Positions 44,365 through 54,038 are shown, counted from the stretch's first letter. The stretch is 64,000 bases of DNA from Streptomyces violaceusniger (GCA_005405945.1 BJHW01000001.1:6138001-6202000); one strand, 5' to 3'. Notes: generated from the sequence alone by a model not told the origin. Translations and numbers: made by a program.

Positions 44365-44820
44365 TTGAGTGCGAAACCGGTCTCGCGTTACCGGAACGCC
44401 TCCGGCCTGCTCGCCGCGCTCGATTCCACGCACCCGGAGCACGAAGCGGCTCAAGAGGCGATCATGGCTGCCGGTCTGCTCGTCATGTCGCCCTTGCTGC
44501 TCGCCGAGCTCGACCACGTAGCCACCCGGGAACTGGGCCGCGAGGCCGCGGTGAGCGCGATCGACGACATCCGGGGCTGGATGCGCCGCGGCCGGGTATC
44601 CGTCCCCGAAATCACCGAAGGGCACCTCGGCATCGCCCAGACCGTCCGCTCCCGCTACCCGGCGCTCGACCTCGATCTCACCGACGTGGTGAACGTCGCC
44701 CTGGCGGCCGACTACGACACGGACGCGATCCTCACCCTGGACCGCCGGAACTTCCGCGCCGTACGCCCCCTCGGCCATCACAAGGCGTTCCGCGTCCTGC
44801 CTGACGATCTACCCCTCTGA
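44365..44820 (+). pseudogene. PIN-domain toxin paralogue with altered N-terminus
   Basis: 151 codons. From residue 14 it matches a VapC PIN domain (LLAALDSTHPEHEAAQEAIMAAG, LLLAELDHVATRELGREAAVSAID, YPALDLDLTDVVNVALAADYDTDAILTLDRRNFRAVRP). The canonical start seen in the paralogue at 50709 (IADTSG, first catalytic Asp) is replaced by RYRNASG after a local rearrangement, so the metal-binding Asp is lost. No antitoxin gene precedes it. Around 70-80 bp downstream of the stop also match the region after 51047. Confidence 0.75.
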
Positions 44821-45013
44821 AGCCCCACCCGCACTCCGGAAGACCTCGAGGCCAGTCCGCCTCCTCCCACGCGGAGTTGTCGACGCGGGCTGGGCCGTGA
44901 CCCCGCTGGACTCCGGGCTTCCCGGCATTGTGGCCATCAGCGACAACTGGACCATATTTTGTAGCCTGTGGCGTCAGCACAGTGCGGATACGAATGTGCA
45001 CGGGGGGAAGGCA
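44821..45013. other. Spacer with duplicated flank of the PIN copies
   Basis: 44821-44890 is similar to 51048-51115 (CGGAGTTGTCGAC is shared), showing that the duplicated unit extends past the toxin stop codons. The remainder includes an AT-rich CATATTTTGTAGCC (44951-44964) that may be the promoter of the following genes. Confidence 0.5.
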
Positions 45014-45195
45014 TGGTTGGCATCACGGGTAACCAACTCGGCGGTGTGATCGGGAAGCCGAGGCGCGCGGGTGAATCCGACGGAGTGAAGCCGGGCCAGA
45101 GGGCGCGGAGCACCGGGGGCGGAATGGTCGCCTTGCTGAGCAATGCGGAGAAGGAAACAACCACCGGGGCCGGCGGCCAGGACAGGGGCCGGTGA
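45014..45195 (+). CDS. Small basic protein upstream of hydrolase
   Basis: 60 residues from ATG 45014 with a strong GGGGGAAGG. The protein is Gly/Arg/Lys/Ala-rich (ITGNQLGGVIGKPRRAGESD, LLSNAEKETTTGAGGQ). It ends 8 bp before the hydrolase start and is probably cotranscribed. The start resembles small proteins found before WXG-like genes in Streptomyces; a frameshift within it is possible. Confidence 0.5.
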
Positions 45196-45203
45196 CCTGA
45201 ACA

Positions 45204-47062
45204 GTGGACTACGCGACGCTGAAGGACCTCAAGCCCAGCGAGTTCGAGGGCGCGGCCGACGGCTACCAAACGACCAGCGACATGGCCGGCCGGGCCAGAC
45301 AGGCGCTGGAGCGCCGGATCGCCGCCCGGATGCGAGAGTCCCTGGAGGGTGAGGCCGCCACGGCGGCGTACGACCAGTTACGGAACCTCTCGGAGAACTT
45401 CCACTACGTGGAGGTCGAATGCGGCCTGGTCAGCACCGCTCTGAACGCGCTGGCTTTCGATCTGCGAGCGGCGAAGAAGAAGCTGGACGCGGCGATCGAG
45501 GGCGCTCAGGCGGAGAAACTGACGGTGAACGCGGACGGCTCGGTGAGCTATCCGCCTGGTGGCGACGAGGTCGACGGCAAGATCCCCGCGGGGGCAAGGT
45601 CACCGGCAGTGCCAGGGCACACGAGTCCGGTTCCCCCATAGACCCGGGCAAAGACGCCAATGACATTGCCGACGCCCTGGACCGGCAAGCCGGGAACCAG
45701 CACCCGAACCCGTACTTCAGCCGGGCGATCGAATACGCCGACCGGATCGCCCAGGCTGTCCAGGAGGCGACCGAGGCCGACGAGCGGTGGGCGCCGAAGC
45801 TGCGTAAGTTGAAGGCCGACGACGATCTGAACGTCTCTGACAAGGACTGGATCGACGCGGACAAGGACACCGCCGGGGTCAGGTCGGGCGCCAAGGACTA
45901 CCTCGATCACATCAAGCACCCGCCGGAGGACGGCGGCCCCAAGGAAAACGCCGAATGGTGGAAAGGCCTGTCCCAGGACGAGAAGGACGCCTATATCGCC
46001 CTCCACCCGAAGGCTGTGGGCGGCATGAACGGGTTGCCCGCCGTCGCCCGGGACGAGGCCAACCGCACCCACCTGGACGTGATGCGTGCCAAGTACCAGG
46101 AGGAGCTGAAGGCCATCCCCGAGGAACCGCTGGTCAAATACAAGACGATTCCTGGCAGCGGAGGTTATCCGGTCCAGGTCTTCACCGACGAATACGCGAA
46201 GTGGTACTACAAGTACAACGACCGCAGGGACCATCTGAACGCCGCACTGGACGGCATGAAGGCGATCCAGGAGCGTTTCGACGAGACCGGCGGAAAGAAG
46301 CACATACCCGAGGCGTATCTACTCGGTTTCGACCCGGAGAAGAACGACGGTCGCGTCATCATGGCCACCGGAAACCCGGACACCGCCGACCACACGGCGG
46401 TGTATGTGCCGGGCACCAAGACGCACATTGGCAGTATCGGCGGCGATCTCGACCGCGGGGAAAGGCTCTGGGCGGAGAGCAATAAACTGAATCCCAACTC
46501 CGAGGTGTCCACGATCACCTGGTTGGGGTATGACGCCCCGGACGCCATTCCGGACGCACGGCACGACAAATACGCGGCCGCTGCGGCGCCCCATCTCCGC
46601 CAGTTCCTCGACGGCAACCGGGCGGCGCATGAGGAAGCGAGCGGCAACCATGGCCATACGACCCTCATCGGTCACAGTTACGGCAGCACGGTCATCGGTG
46701 ATGCCACCAAGTCCCATACCTCCTACGACCCTCATGGCGGTGCCTTGCCCGTTGACGACATCTTCGCGGCGGGCAGCCCCGGCATGCAGGTGGGGCACGC
46801 GTCCGACCTCGGCATCGGGAGCGACCACGTCTGGGCCATGGGGGCCGGCGGTGCTTGGGGAGACGACTGGTGGGTCCGGGAAGGAGGGCGGAAGGCTGGT
46901 CTCGGTGGTGACGGGAGAATTCCCACCGACCCCGAGTTCGGCGCCCATATAGTGAAATCAGGTGTCGAGGGTCATGGTGACTACTGGGACGATGAAACCA
47001 CTGCGCTGCGGAACCAGGCTGCTGTGATCACCGGCAGCTACGACAGGGTTCAATATGATTAA
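45204..47062 (+). CDS. WXG-like helical domain plus DUF1023 alpha/beta hydrolase (one frameshift)
   Basis: Starts at GTG 45204. Residues 1-110 are long helices (FEGAADGYQTTSDMAGRARQALERRI, FDLRAAKKKLDAAIEGAQAEKL), like WXG100/LXG-type secretion domains. One base is lost near 45590 (GGGG run). The rest is a linker with many Asp/Lys and a DUF1023-type alpha/beta hydrolase: YLLGFDPEKNDGRVIMATGNPDTADHTAVYVPGT, STITWLGYDAPD, nucleophile elbow GHSYGS near residue 489, and AGSPGM. Repaired length 620 codons. No signal peptide, consistent with type VII export or an intracellular lipase. The next gene overlaps by 8 bp. Confidence 0.75.
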
Positions 47063-47609
47063 ATTGACTTCTGGGAAAGTTTGGTCGGTACTCTTTGTGA
47101 TTCCGATCCTCACGTTTATTGCGGGGTGTTCCCAGGTGGACGACAAAAAGGCTGCGGACAAAGTGGATGTCCGTGATGTCGGCAGCATGGAAAAGAAGAC
47201 CGAGAAAATGTCCAGCACCATTCTGGACATCATTGGCCTGAAGAAGGCGAAGGTCACCGAGCCCGGTCCGGGGACGCTGCCGTGCTCGAAATACCCTGAT
47301 GACGCGGGAGTGCGGCGCATGCACCATCCCTGGAGCGTCTATGACGTACCTTTCGATGATCTGTCCCGTGGTTTTGAGCGGCTTCGCACGGAGCTTCCCC
47401 AACACGACTGGAAGATCGTCAAGGACGGGCCCGACGGAAGTCCCGCTAAGACACCGCAGATCGTCGCGAACTTCACTCGGGACCACTTCTCCGCGGACAT
47501 CCGACTGCTCGATCAGCGCAAGCATCCCGACAAAACGTCATTGATCGAGGTGACGGTCGTCTCCGACTGCTTCCGCGACACGTCGCACAAGCCCACAGAG
47601 CGCAACTGA
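47055..47609 (+). CDS. Lipoprotein overlapping the hydrolase gene
   Basis: 184 residues from ATG 47055, overlapping the hydrolase stop by 8 bp. The signal peptide ends in the lipobox FIAGC (Cys 24 or 25). The mature part is mixed alpha/beta with Cys in LPCSKYPDD and VSDCFRD that may pair. Codon use is less GC-rich than the neighbours (AAATTG, AATATG), a hint of horizontal origin. A membrane lipoprotein coupled to a putatively exported hydrolase would suit an immunity or partner protein, but this is unproven. Confidence 0.75.
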   Translation: MIKLTSGKVWSVLFVIPILTFIAGCSQVDDKKAADKVDVRDVGSMEKKTEKMSSTILDIIGLKKAKVTEPGPGTLPCSKYPDDAGVRRMHHPWSVYDVPFDDLSRGFERLRTELPQHDWKIVKDGPDGSPAKTPQIVANFTRDHFSADIRLLDQRKHPDKTSLIEVTVVSDCFRDTSHKPTERN

Positions 47610-47696
47610 GGGCGGGCAGGCCGCGCCGCACGTGAGTCAACCGCACATGAGCCGACCGCGCCTGGCTCAACCGCCCTTGAGCCGACCGCTCTCGCG

Positions 47697-47853
47697 TCAG
47701 TGGTGCCGGTGGCTTTCGCGGTCTTCGAGGGCGCTGATGGTGGTGGCGGTGAGGCTGTGGGTGATGTGGTCGCGCATGAGCTGCGCGGCCTCGGGGGCCC
47801 GGCCGTCCGCGATGAGGGCGACGAGCCGGTGGTGCTCTTCTCTGACGATGGCC
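47697..47853 (-). pseudogene. C-terminal FCD fragment of a GntR regulator
   Basis: Reads EEHHRLVALIADGRAPEAAQLMRDHITHSLTATTISALED, the last helices of an FCD ligand domain, and then stops at 47697. The helix-turn-helix and most of the domain are gone; from about 47850 the sequence belongs to the symporter fragment on the other strand. Confidence 0.65.
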
Positions 47854-48165
47854 TCCAAGTTCCTGGCGCAGGCGGTCGGCATCGACCACTCCTGGCAGCA
47901 GCAACTCGTCATGGTCGGCGTCATGATGCTCATCAGCAAGGGCACCGCGGGCATCGCCGGAGGCGCGTTCATCGTCCTGGCCAGCACTGTCACAGCGGTC
48001 GGCCACATCCCGCTGGCCGCCCTCTCACTCATCGTCGGCGTCGACCGCATCCTCAACGAGGGCCGCGTCTTCATCAACGTCCTGTCGGGTGCGAACCGGG
48101 CCGTCGGCTCGGCGCGGGCGTTGTGCCAGCGGGCAGGGGAGGCGTTTGAGCTGCCAGTTGCTTGA
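47848..48165 (+). pseudogene. C-terminal fragment of a dicarboxylate/Na+ symporter
   Basis: FLAQAVGIDHSWQQQLVMVGVMMLISKGTAGIAGGAFIVLASTVTAVGHIPLAALSLIVGVDRILNEGRVFINVL matches the re-entrant loop and last helix of DAACS (DctA/GltP) symporters. About 300 residues are missing at the N-terminus. It starts exactly where the GntR fragment ends, so one deletion probably fused the two divergent genes. GntR and DctA genes are often neighbours. Confidence 0.7.
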
Positions 48166-48204
48166 TCGGGGCTGCCGTTGGATGGCCGCCCTCTTCATTC
48201 GAGT

Positions 48205-49044
48205 TCAAAGACGTGTTGCGACGCGGATCAGGTCAGCAACTGTACGAAGGCGGCTGTGCGGCGGCCAGGCGATCGCCGTTGTCACGGGCGGAGCGTCCAG
48301 GACCGGTACGGCGGCGAGGTCCCGGCGCAGATCGGCGCCGGCTGACTCGGGAATGACCACGGTGGTACGGCCGAGCGCGATCAGCTGGAAGAGCTGTGTC
48401 AGGTTCCGTACCTCTGCGCCCGGCCCCTCTGGGTAGCTGCCGCTGGGACCGGGCCAGCGCGCCATCGGGAGCTCTGGCAGCGTGGTGACGTCGGCCATCC
48501 GGATCTGAGAGCGGCTGGCGAGCGGGTGTGAGCCCGGCAGGATGGCGACCTGTCCCTCGCTGTACAGGGTTTCGGTGTCGAGCCCGGCTGCTGAGTCGAA
48601 GGGCAGGTGCAGCAGAGCTACGTCGGCTTGCCCGTCCCGCAGCAGCTGCTGGTGCTGGTGTGCCTCGCAGAGCAGTAGCTCGACGGTGGCCGCGCCGGGT
48701 TCCGCGGCGTAGGCGTCGAGCAGTTTCGTCAGCAGTTCGCCGGCGGTGCCGGACTTCACGGCAAGGACAAGGCTGGGGTGCCCTGTCGCGGCCCGACGGG
48801 TACGCCGCTCAGCCGCGGTCACTGCGCTGAGGATCGCACGTGATTCGGCCAGCAGCACGCCTCCGGCCGCGGTGAGCGTGACCTTGCGGCTGGTGCGTTC
48901 CAGCAGTGTGGTTCCGAGCCGCCGTTCGAGCTGGGTGATCGCGCGGGACAGGGGCGGCTGGGCCATTCCGAGGCGCTGGGCAGCCTTGCCGAAGTGCAGC
49001 TCCTCGGCGACGGCGACGAAGTACCGCAGCTCGCGTAGTTCCAT
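48205..49044 (-). CDS. LysR-family regulator
   Basis: 279 residues from ATG 49044. Complete LysR protein: ELRELRYFVAVAEELHFGKAAQRLGMAQPPLSRAITQLERRLG at the N-terminus and a two-lobe effector domain (SLVLAVKSGTAGELLTKLLDAY, LFQLIALGRTTVVIPESAG). The start MELRELRYFVAVAEELHFGKAA and the neighbour suggest the large group that controls divergently encoded SDR genes. It is divergent from the reductase at 49150 over about 105 bp. Confidence 0.9.
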   Translation of the reverse strand: MELRELRYFVAVAEELHFGKAAQRLGMAQPPLSRAITQLERRLGTTLLERTSRKVTLTAAGGVLLAESRAILSAVTAAERRTRRAATGHPSLVLAVKSGTAGELLTKLLDAYAAEPGAATVELLLCEAHQHQQLLRDGQADVALLHLPFDSAAGLDTETLYSEGQVAILPGSHPLASRSQIRMADVTTLPELPMARWPGPSGSYPEGPGAEVRNLTQLFQLIALGRTTVVIPESAGADLRRDLAAVPVLDAPPVTTAIAWPPHSRLRTVADLIRVATRL

Positions 49045-49149
49045 GAGCCCAGGCTAACGACGGCAGACGGCAGATCGATACCGACCGGGTATCGCTGCAC
49101 TACCGAGAGGGTGTTGGTGCCCGGCCGCGGCACGAGCATGCTCGCTGTC

Positions 49150-49874
49150 ATGAGCGAGAAGACGATCGCGCTGGTCACCGGCGCGAACAAGGGGATCGGG
49201 TACGAGATCGCGGCCGGGCTGGGTGCGCGGGGCTGGAGTGTCGGTGTCGGCGCCCGGGACGAGCAACGCCGGGAGGACGCCGTGGCGAAGTTGCGCGCGG
49301 CTGGCGCTGACGCGTTCGGCGTACCCCTGGACGTGACCGACGGCGGGAGTGTGACCGCCGCGGTCCAACTGATCGAGGAGCGGGCAGGACGGCTCGACGT
49401 ACTGGTCAACAATGCCGGCGTTGCCGGCGGCTGGCCGGAGGAACCCACGACCATCGACGTCGAGACCGTGCGGCGGTTGGTGGAGACCAACGTCATCGGC
49501 GTCATCAGGGTCACCAACGCGATGCTGCCGCTGCTTCGCCGCTCGGAGCACCCGCGGATCGTCAACCAGTCCAGCCACGTCGGTTCCCTGACACTGCAGA
49601 CCACGCCCGGCGTCGACCTCGGAGGGATCAGCGGGGGCTACGCGCCGACGAAGACCTACCTCAACGCCGTCACCATCCAGTACGCCAAGGAGCTGAGCGG
49701 CACCAACATCCTGATCAACAACGCCTGCCCCGGTTATGTGGCCACCGACCTCAACGGATTCAGCGGGACCCAGACCCCGAGCAGGGCGCGGCGATCGCCA
49801 TCAGGCTGGCGACCCTGCCGGACGACGGCCCTACCGGCCAACTGTTCGACGACAACGGGGTCGTGCCCTGGTGA
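49150..49874 (+). CDS. Short-chain dehydrogenase/reductase (one frameshift)
   Basis: Starts at ATG 49150. Classical SDR: TGANKGIGYEIA (NADP loop), DVTDG, LVNNAGVAGG, catalytic Ser in VNQSSHVGS and YAPTKTYLNA with the Y-x3-K. One base is lost near 49780 (CCCCGAG), after which the end reads EQGAAIAIRLATLPDDGPTGQLFDDNGVVPW; repaired length 242 codons. Resembles carbonyl reductases. Probably regulated by the divergent LysR. Confidence 0.85.
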
Positions 49875-49959
49875 CCTGACCCCCGGATACGTCCTCGTCG
49901 ATCAGGCCGCCGCCGGTCGGACCCACCTGCACTCTGCGAAGATCGCTGTCGCTGGGCTG

Positions 49960-50400
49960 GACGACGTCCCATGGCTTTACGCAGCCCGGCTGGGTATTCG
50001 GTCCAATGCCGGATGGGTGCCTCAGGTGCGAAGCCGTCTTCGGCTCGGCGCGGGAGTTGTGCCGGCGTATGTAGGCGGCGATGGCGGCGCTCTGCTCGTC
50101 GTGCGTGCGGTGGTCCGTGCCGTTGAGCGCGAAGTAGCGCAGCGCGGCGAACTCGGACTCGATCCAGTTCGGCCAGGAGCCGTAGGTGGGTAGGAAGACC
50201 GGCTCGATGTCGTTGTCGGCGGCCCCGGTGCGGACCTCGGCGCGCTGGTGCGGGGAGAAGTTGTCCAGTACGACGTACAGCTTCTCCTTGGGCCGGCGGG
50301 CTCGCGGTGCCTTCAGCAGGCCGAGGAACTCGTGCCACGGCTTGCGCTCGCGGATGCGGTAGTAAATCTTGCCGGTGGCCGGATCGAGGGCGGCGAGCAT
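49960..50400 (-). pseudogene. IS630-family transposase, C-terminal half
   Basis: Reads MLAALDPATGKIYYRIRERKPWHEFLGLLKA, then VVLDNFSPHQ (second DDE Asp), FLPTYGSWPNWIESEFAALRYF (Glu) and, after a frameshift near 50010, FAPEAPIRHWTEYP. The N-terminal HTH part and the first Asp are missing. The gene is cut off at exactly 50400, where the tRNA-derived repeat begins, so the break coincides with the attachment-like site. Confidence 0.8.
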
Positions 50401-50436
50401 GTGACGGGATTCGAACCCGCGCTCTGAGCTTGGGAA
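50401..50436. repeat. tRNA-Gly 3' fragment (attachment-like site 1)
   Basis: 36 bp matching 61718-61753 of the tRNA-Gly region with one mismatch (GTGACGGGATTCGAACCCGC then GCTCTGAGCTTGGGAA). It covers the T arm, variable region and anticodon stem 3' side. From 50437 the flank TCACGGGGCGTGGTGGG and CACCTGCTGGAACGGG match the flanks of the other two copies rather than the tRNA. Interpreted as an att site of an integrated element. Confidence 0.8.
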
Positions 50437-50523
50437 TCACGGGGCGTGGTGGGCGCGGAACCGGCTCTCACCTGCTGGAACGGGTGCTGTGTCGAGTCAT
50501 GTCCGGGCTGGTCCCACGCCGTC

Positions 50524-50712
50524 CGCGGTATCAGTGAGGCCGAGATCATCCGGCAGGGCATCCATCTTGCTGCCATGGCCAATCGCGTGTGGGACGAGCC
50601 GTTGTTCTCTCGCACTTTCCCCGGCCCTGGGCGCACTCTTACCAAGGGCGAGCTGCGTGATGTCGTTGCTGACGCTGCCCAGCGCGAAACCGGTTCAGGA
50701 ACTGCTGCGTGA
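50524..50712 (+). pseudogene. 5'-truncated antitoxin of the VapBC pair
   Basis: Reads RGISEAEIIRQGIHLAAMANRVWDEPLFSRTFPGPGRTLTKGELRDVVADAAQRETGSG. The RHH-type ISEAEIIRQGI helix is kept, but the N-terminal strand that would contact DNA is replaced by unrelated sequence joined just upstream. Its TGA overlaps the GTG of the toxin gene (GTGA), the normal layout of a TA operon. Confidence 0.65.
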
Positions 50713-51047
50713 TCGTCGTCATCGCTGACACCTCCGGCCTGCCGGCAGCGCTCGATTCCACGCACCCGGAGCATGACGCGGCGCAGGAGGCCATCATGGC
50801 TGCCGGGCTGATCGTCATGTCTCCATTGCTGCTTGCCGAGCTCGACCACGTGGCAAACCGCGAACTCGGCCGCGAGGCCGCGGTGAGCGCGATCGACCTG
50901 GATCTCACCGACGTGGTGAACGTCGCCCTGGCGGCCGACTACGACACGGACGCGATCCTCACCCTGGATCGCCGAGACTTCCGCGCCGTACGCCCCCTCG
51001 GCCATCACAAGGCCTTCCGCGTCCAGCCTGACGATCTACCCCTCTGA
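50709..51047 (+). pseudogene. PIN-domain toxin paralogue with internal deletion
   Basis: 112 residues. It keeps the catalytic start IADTSGLPAALDSTHPEH and the C-terminal LTLDRRDFRAVRP, but lacks about 35 residues present in the paralogue at 44365 between SAID and LDLTDVV. The deletion endpoints both carry TCGAC, suggesting recombination at a 5-bp repeat. Removal of a core helix segment should inactivate the nuclease. Compare the other copy, which has the middle but not the first Asp. Confidence 0.75.
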
Positions 51048-51206
51048 AGTCCCACACGCGCTGCGGAGGGCCTCGAAGGACAGTCCGCCCTCTCCCGTGC
51101 GGAGTTGTCGACCCGTGCCGGGTCGGTGTGCCCACTCGGTTGGAGAGACGAGGCCTTCTGGCGCGGATCTGGTGTAAGACGCTTAGCACGGTCTAGCGGT
51201 GTCATC

Positions 51207-52558
51207 TCAGCAGGCGTCGTCGAGGACATCGGCGATCTGCTCGAGTACGTGGCGCGGTGGGGTGAAGGGCACCCGCAGGTAGCGGGTGAGGGTGGCGTCG
51301 ACCGCGAAGCGTGGGCCCGCTGCCAGTGCCAGCCCGTTCTTGCCGGCCCGTTCGACGACGGTGTCGGCGCGAGTGGTCGTCAGCCGCAGCCACAGGGCGA
51401 GCCCGCCGGGTGGGAGGGCGAAGCGCCAACGGCCGTCCTCGGCGAGCAGGTGGCCAAGGTGGTCGCGCTGCTGCCGCAGCTCGTGCCGACGTCGTCCGAG
51501 TACGGGTTCCAGGTCATCGAGCAGTTCGACGGCGACGAGCTGCTGCACCGGAGGCGCGGACAGCGGCCCGGCCAGGGGGTGGCTTTGCAGTGCCCGGACG
51601 AGCGAGGCACGGGCACGGATCCAGCCGATGCGCAGCCCGCCCCAGATGGACTTGCTGGTCGAGCCGATCAGCAGAGCGCCGGGGATGCGGGGCATGGCGT
51701 GTGGATGATCGCGCAGGTCGAGGTCACGCATGGTCTCGTCCACCACGAGGGTGACCTGGTGCTGGGCTGCGAGATCGGCCACGGTCCGGCGGGTGCACGG
51801 TGGCATCAGCGCTCCCGTCGGGTTGTGGAAGTCGGGCACCAGATAGGCGAGGTGGCCGCGCGCGGTGGCGAAGGCGTCGCGCAGTTGGTCCACGTCCCAG
51901 CCGTCGGCGGTGACCCGGCAGCCCACCAGCCTCGCTCCCGCATGGCGCAGCACTTGCAGCGCATCGAAATACGTGGGGGTCTCCACCACCGCCACGCGAG
52001 GCCCGAAGTGTGCCGCGAGCAGGGTCAGCGCGGCCCGCGCCCGCTGGTGACGAGGATCTGCTCGGGCCGTGTCGTGGTGCCCTCGCGGCTGTACCGTCCG
52101 GCGATCGCCGCACGCAGCTCTGGGATGCCCGGACCTGGTTCGCCATGTTCGGCCAGCAAGGGCCCTGCCCGCTCGGTGGCGCGCCGGGTCGCCTGCAGGT
52201 AGAGATCCCGCGGTGCGGCGGGTACGGCCCGGCGCAGGTCGATCACGGAGCCGGCCTCCCCGGTCGCCGAGAGGGGGGCGATCCGTTCCGCGGCGGCCGC
52301 GGGGAGTTGTACCGTGCTGGCGCTGCCCTGCCGGGTCCGGACCCATCCGGCGTCGCGCAGCCGCTCCAGGGCGGCTGTCACCGTGCCACGGCTCACTCCG
52401 AGAGCGGCGGCGAGGCGGCGCTCGGCGGGCAGTTCGCTCCCGGGGCGTATCCGGCCGTCGAGCAGCGCTTCCCGTACCGCCCGGGCCAGCGCCGCGCTGA
52501 GTGGGGCCTTGGCCTTCCGCCAGGGCCCCAGCGCCTGCACCAGGTAGTCGTCCCTCAT
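51207..52558 (-). CDS. MocR-type regulator (GntR HTH + aminotransferase domain; one frameshift)
   Basis: Starts at ATG 52558. The N-terminal GntR winged helix is LSAALARAVREALLDGRIRPGSELPAERRLAAALGVSRGTVTAALERLRDAG. The C-terminal fold type I aminotransferase domain has VPDFHNPTGALMP and the PLP-lysine motif in GSTSKSIWGGLRIGW. One base is lost near 52040; repaired length 451 codons. It is divergent from a PLP decarboxylase gene, and an 8-bp inverted repeat lies 6 bp upstream of its start codon. It probably senses PLP or an amino acid and regulates the decarboxylase. Confidence 0.85.
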
Positions 52559-52563
52559 GCGCA

Positions 52564-52591
52564 CTGGTCCAGTTTTCCATGATTGGACCAG
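52564..52591. promoter_or_regulatory. Inverted repeat CTGGTCCA-12-TGGACCAG
   Basis: Perfect 8-bp arms in the 91-bp divergent region between the MocR gene and the decarboxylase gene. CTGGTCC-type half sites are known for MocR/PdxR regulators (recalled, not checked). Placement next to the regulator start suits an autorepressor/activator site. Confidence 0.7.
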
Positions 52592-52649
52592 GCGTCGGAC
52601 CGGTGTGCTGTCTACGGTCGTGGCCACCCGATACGAACGGAGCCATGGC

Positions 52650-54038
52650 ATGCACCCACGACTCGCCGCCGACCGCGACGGGCTGCCGCACCTGCTGGAG
52701 GCCGTCCGGCAGCACGCCGCCGAGGTGCTCGGGCAGGTCGCCGAGCGGGAGGTCGTCCCCGCGGCGCCGGTTCCGGCGCCGGATCCCCTGTCCGAGCAGG
52801 GGGTGGGAGCGCGGGCGGCGCTGGAGGAGTTCATCGCCTGCTGGGAGCCGGTGCTGTCGGCGAGTGCCGGGCCGCGCTATCTCGGATTCGTCACCGGCGG
52901 GACGACGCCGGCCGCGCTGGCGGGCGACTGGATGACCACGACGTGGGACCTGAACGCTTTCTCATCCCTGGACGGGGCGGGACAGAGCCTGGAGCGCGAG
53001 ACGATCGCCTGGCTGCGGGGTCTGTTCGGTCTGTCCGATCGGCACCACGGAACCTTCGTCAGCGGCGCCACCATGTCCAACACCGTCGGCCTCGCCGTTG
53101 CTCGTGAATGGCTTGGAGAGCAGTTGGGCGTCTCACCCGCGGAGCAAGGGGCGGGCGTACTCGGCGCGGTACGGGTGTTGTCGGGATCAGCGCATTCGAG
53201 CGTTCCCAAAGCGCTGTCGATGCTCGGCCTGGGACGCCGGTCGCTCTTCCCCGTGCCGACCCTGCCCGGACGGGAAGCCGTCGATGTATCGGCCCTGGAA
53301 CAGGCGCTTCGCGAGGCCGAGCCCGACGGCCCGTGCATCGTGGTCGCCAACGCCGGCACCGTCAACACCGCTGACTTCGACGACCTGCGAGCCATCGCCG
53401 CGCTGCGCGAACACTACGCGTTCTGGCTGCACGTGGACGCCGCGTTCGGCGCCTTCGCCGCGCTGTCATCCGATCACGCGCACCTGGTCGACGGCCTCGA
53501 CCTGGCCGACTCGATCTGCGTCGACCTGCACAAGTGGCTGAACGTCCCCTATGACAGCGCTGTGCAGTTCACCCGGCGGCCCGACCTGCAAACGGCCGTC
53601 TTCCAGAACGCGGCGGCCTACTTGGGCCCGCTCGGTGACACCCCCGACCTGGCCCACCTCACCCCGGAGAACTCCCACCGCCTGCGGGCCCTCGCCGCCT
53701 GGTTCACCCTGCGGGCCTACGGGCGGGACGGCCACCGCGAGATCACCGAGCGATGCATCGGCTGCGCACGCGCCCTGGGCACCGACATCGACAGCATGCC
53801 CGGCCTGCGGCTGCTGGCACCGGTCCGCCTGAACGTCGTCTGCTTCACCCTCGCCGACAACCCCACCGCCGAACGACTCACGGCCCTCACCGGACAACTC
53901 GCCGACGAGGTCTTTCTCACCCCCACCGTCCTCGACGGCGTGCCCGCCCTGCGCGCCGCCTTCAGCAACTGGCGGACCACCGAAACCGACACGCGCCGAA
54001 TAGCCGCGGCACTGCAAGCCGCGACACACAGATTGTGA
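52650..54038 (+). CDS. Group II PLP-dependent amino-acid decarboxylase
   Basis: 462 residues from ATG 52650; intact. Typical aromatic-L-amino-acid/glutamate decarboxylase fold: GPRYLGFVTGGTTPAALAGDW, FVSGATMSNTVGLAVAREWLG, VVANAGTVNTADFDDL, HVDAAFGAFAAL and the PLP lysine near residue 294 in CVDLHKWLNVPYD. The substrate cannot be assigned. Divergent from a MocR regulator that shares its cofactor, suggesting control by PLP or the substrate aldimine. Confidence 0.9.
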   Translation: MHPRLAADRDGLPHLLEAVRQHAAEVLGQVAEREVVPAAPVPAPDPLSEQGVGARAALEEFIACWEPVLSASAGPRYLGFVTGGTTPAALAGDWMTTTWDLNAFSSLDGAGQSLERETIAWLRGLFGLSDRHHGTFVSGATMSNTVGLAVAREWLGEQLGVSPAEQGAGVLGAVRVLSGSAHSSVPKALSMLGLGRRSLFPVPTLPGREAVDVSALEQALREAEPDGPCIVVANAGTVNTADFDDLRAIAALREHYAFWLHVDAAFGAFAALSSDHAHLVDGLDLADSICVDLHKWLNVPYDSAVQFTRRPDLQTAVFQNAAAYLGPLGDTPDLAHLTPENSHRLRALAAWFTLRAYGRDGHREITERCIGCARALGTDIDSMPGLRLLAPVRLNVVCFTLADNPTAERLTALTGQLADEVFLTPTVLDGVPALRAAFSNWRTTETDTRRIAAALQAATHRL

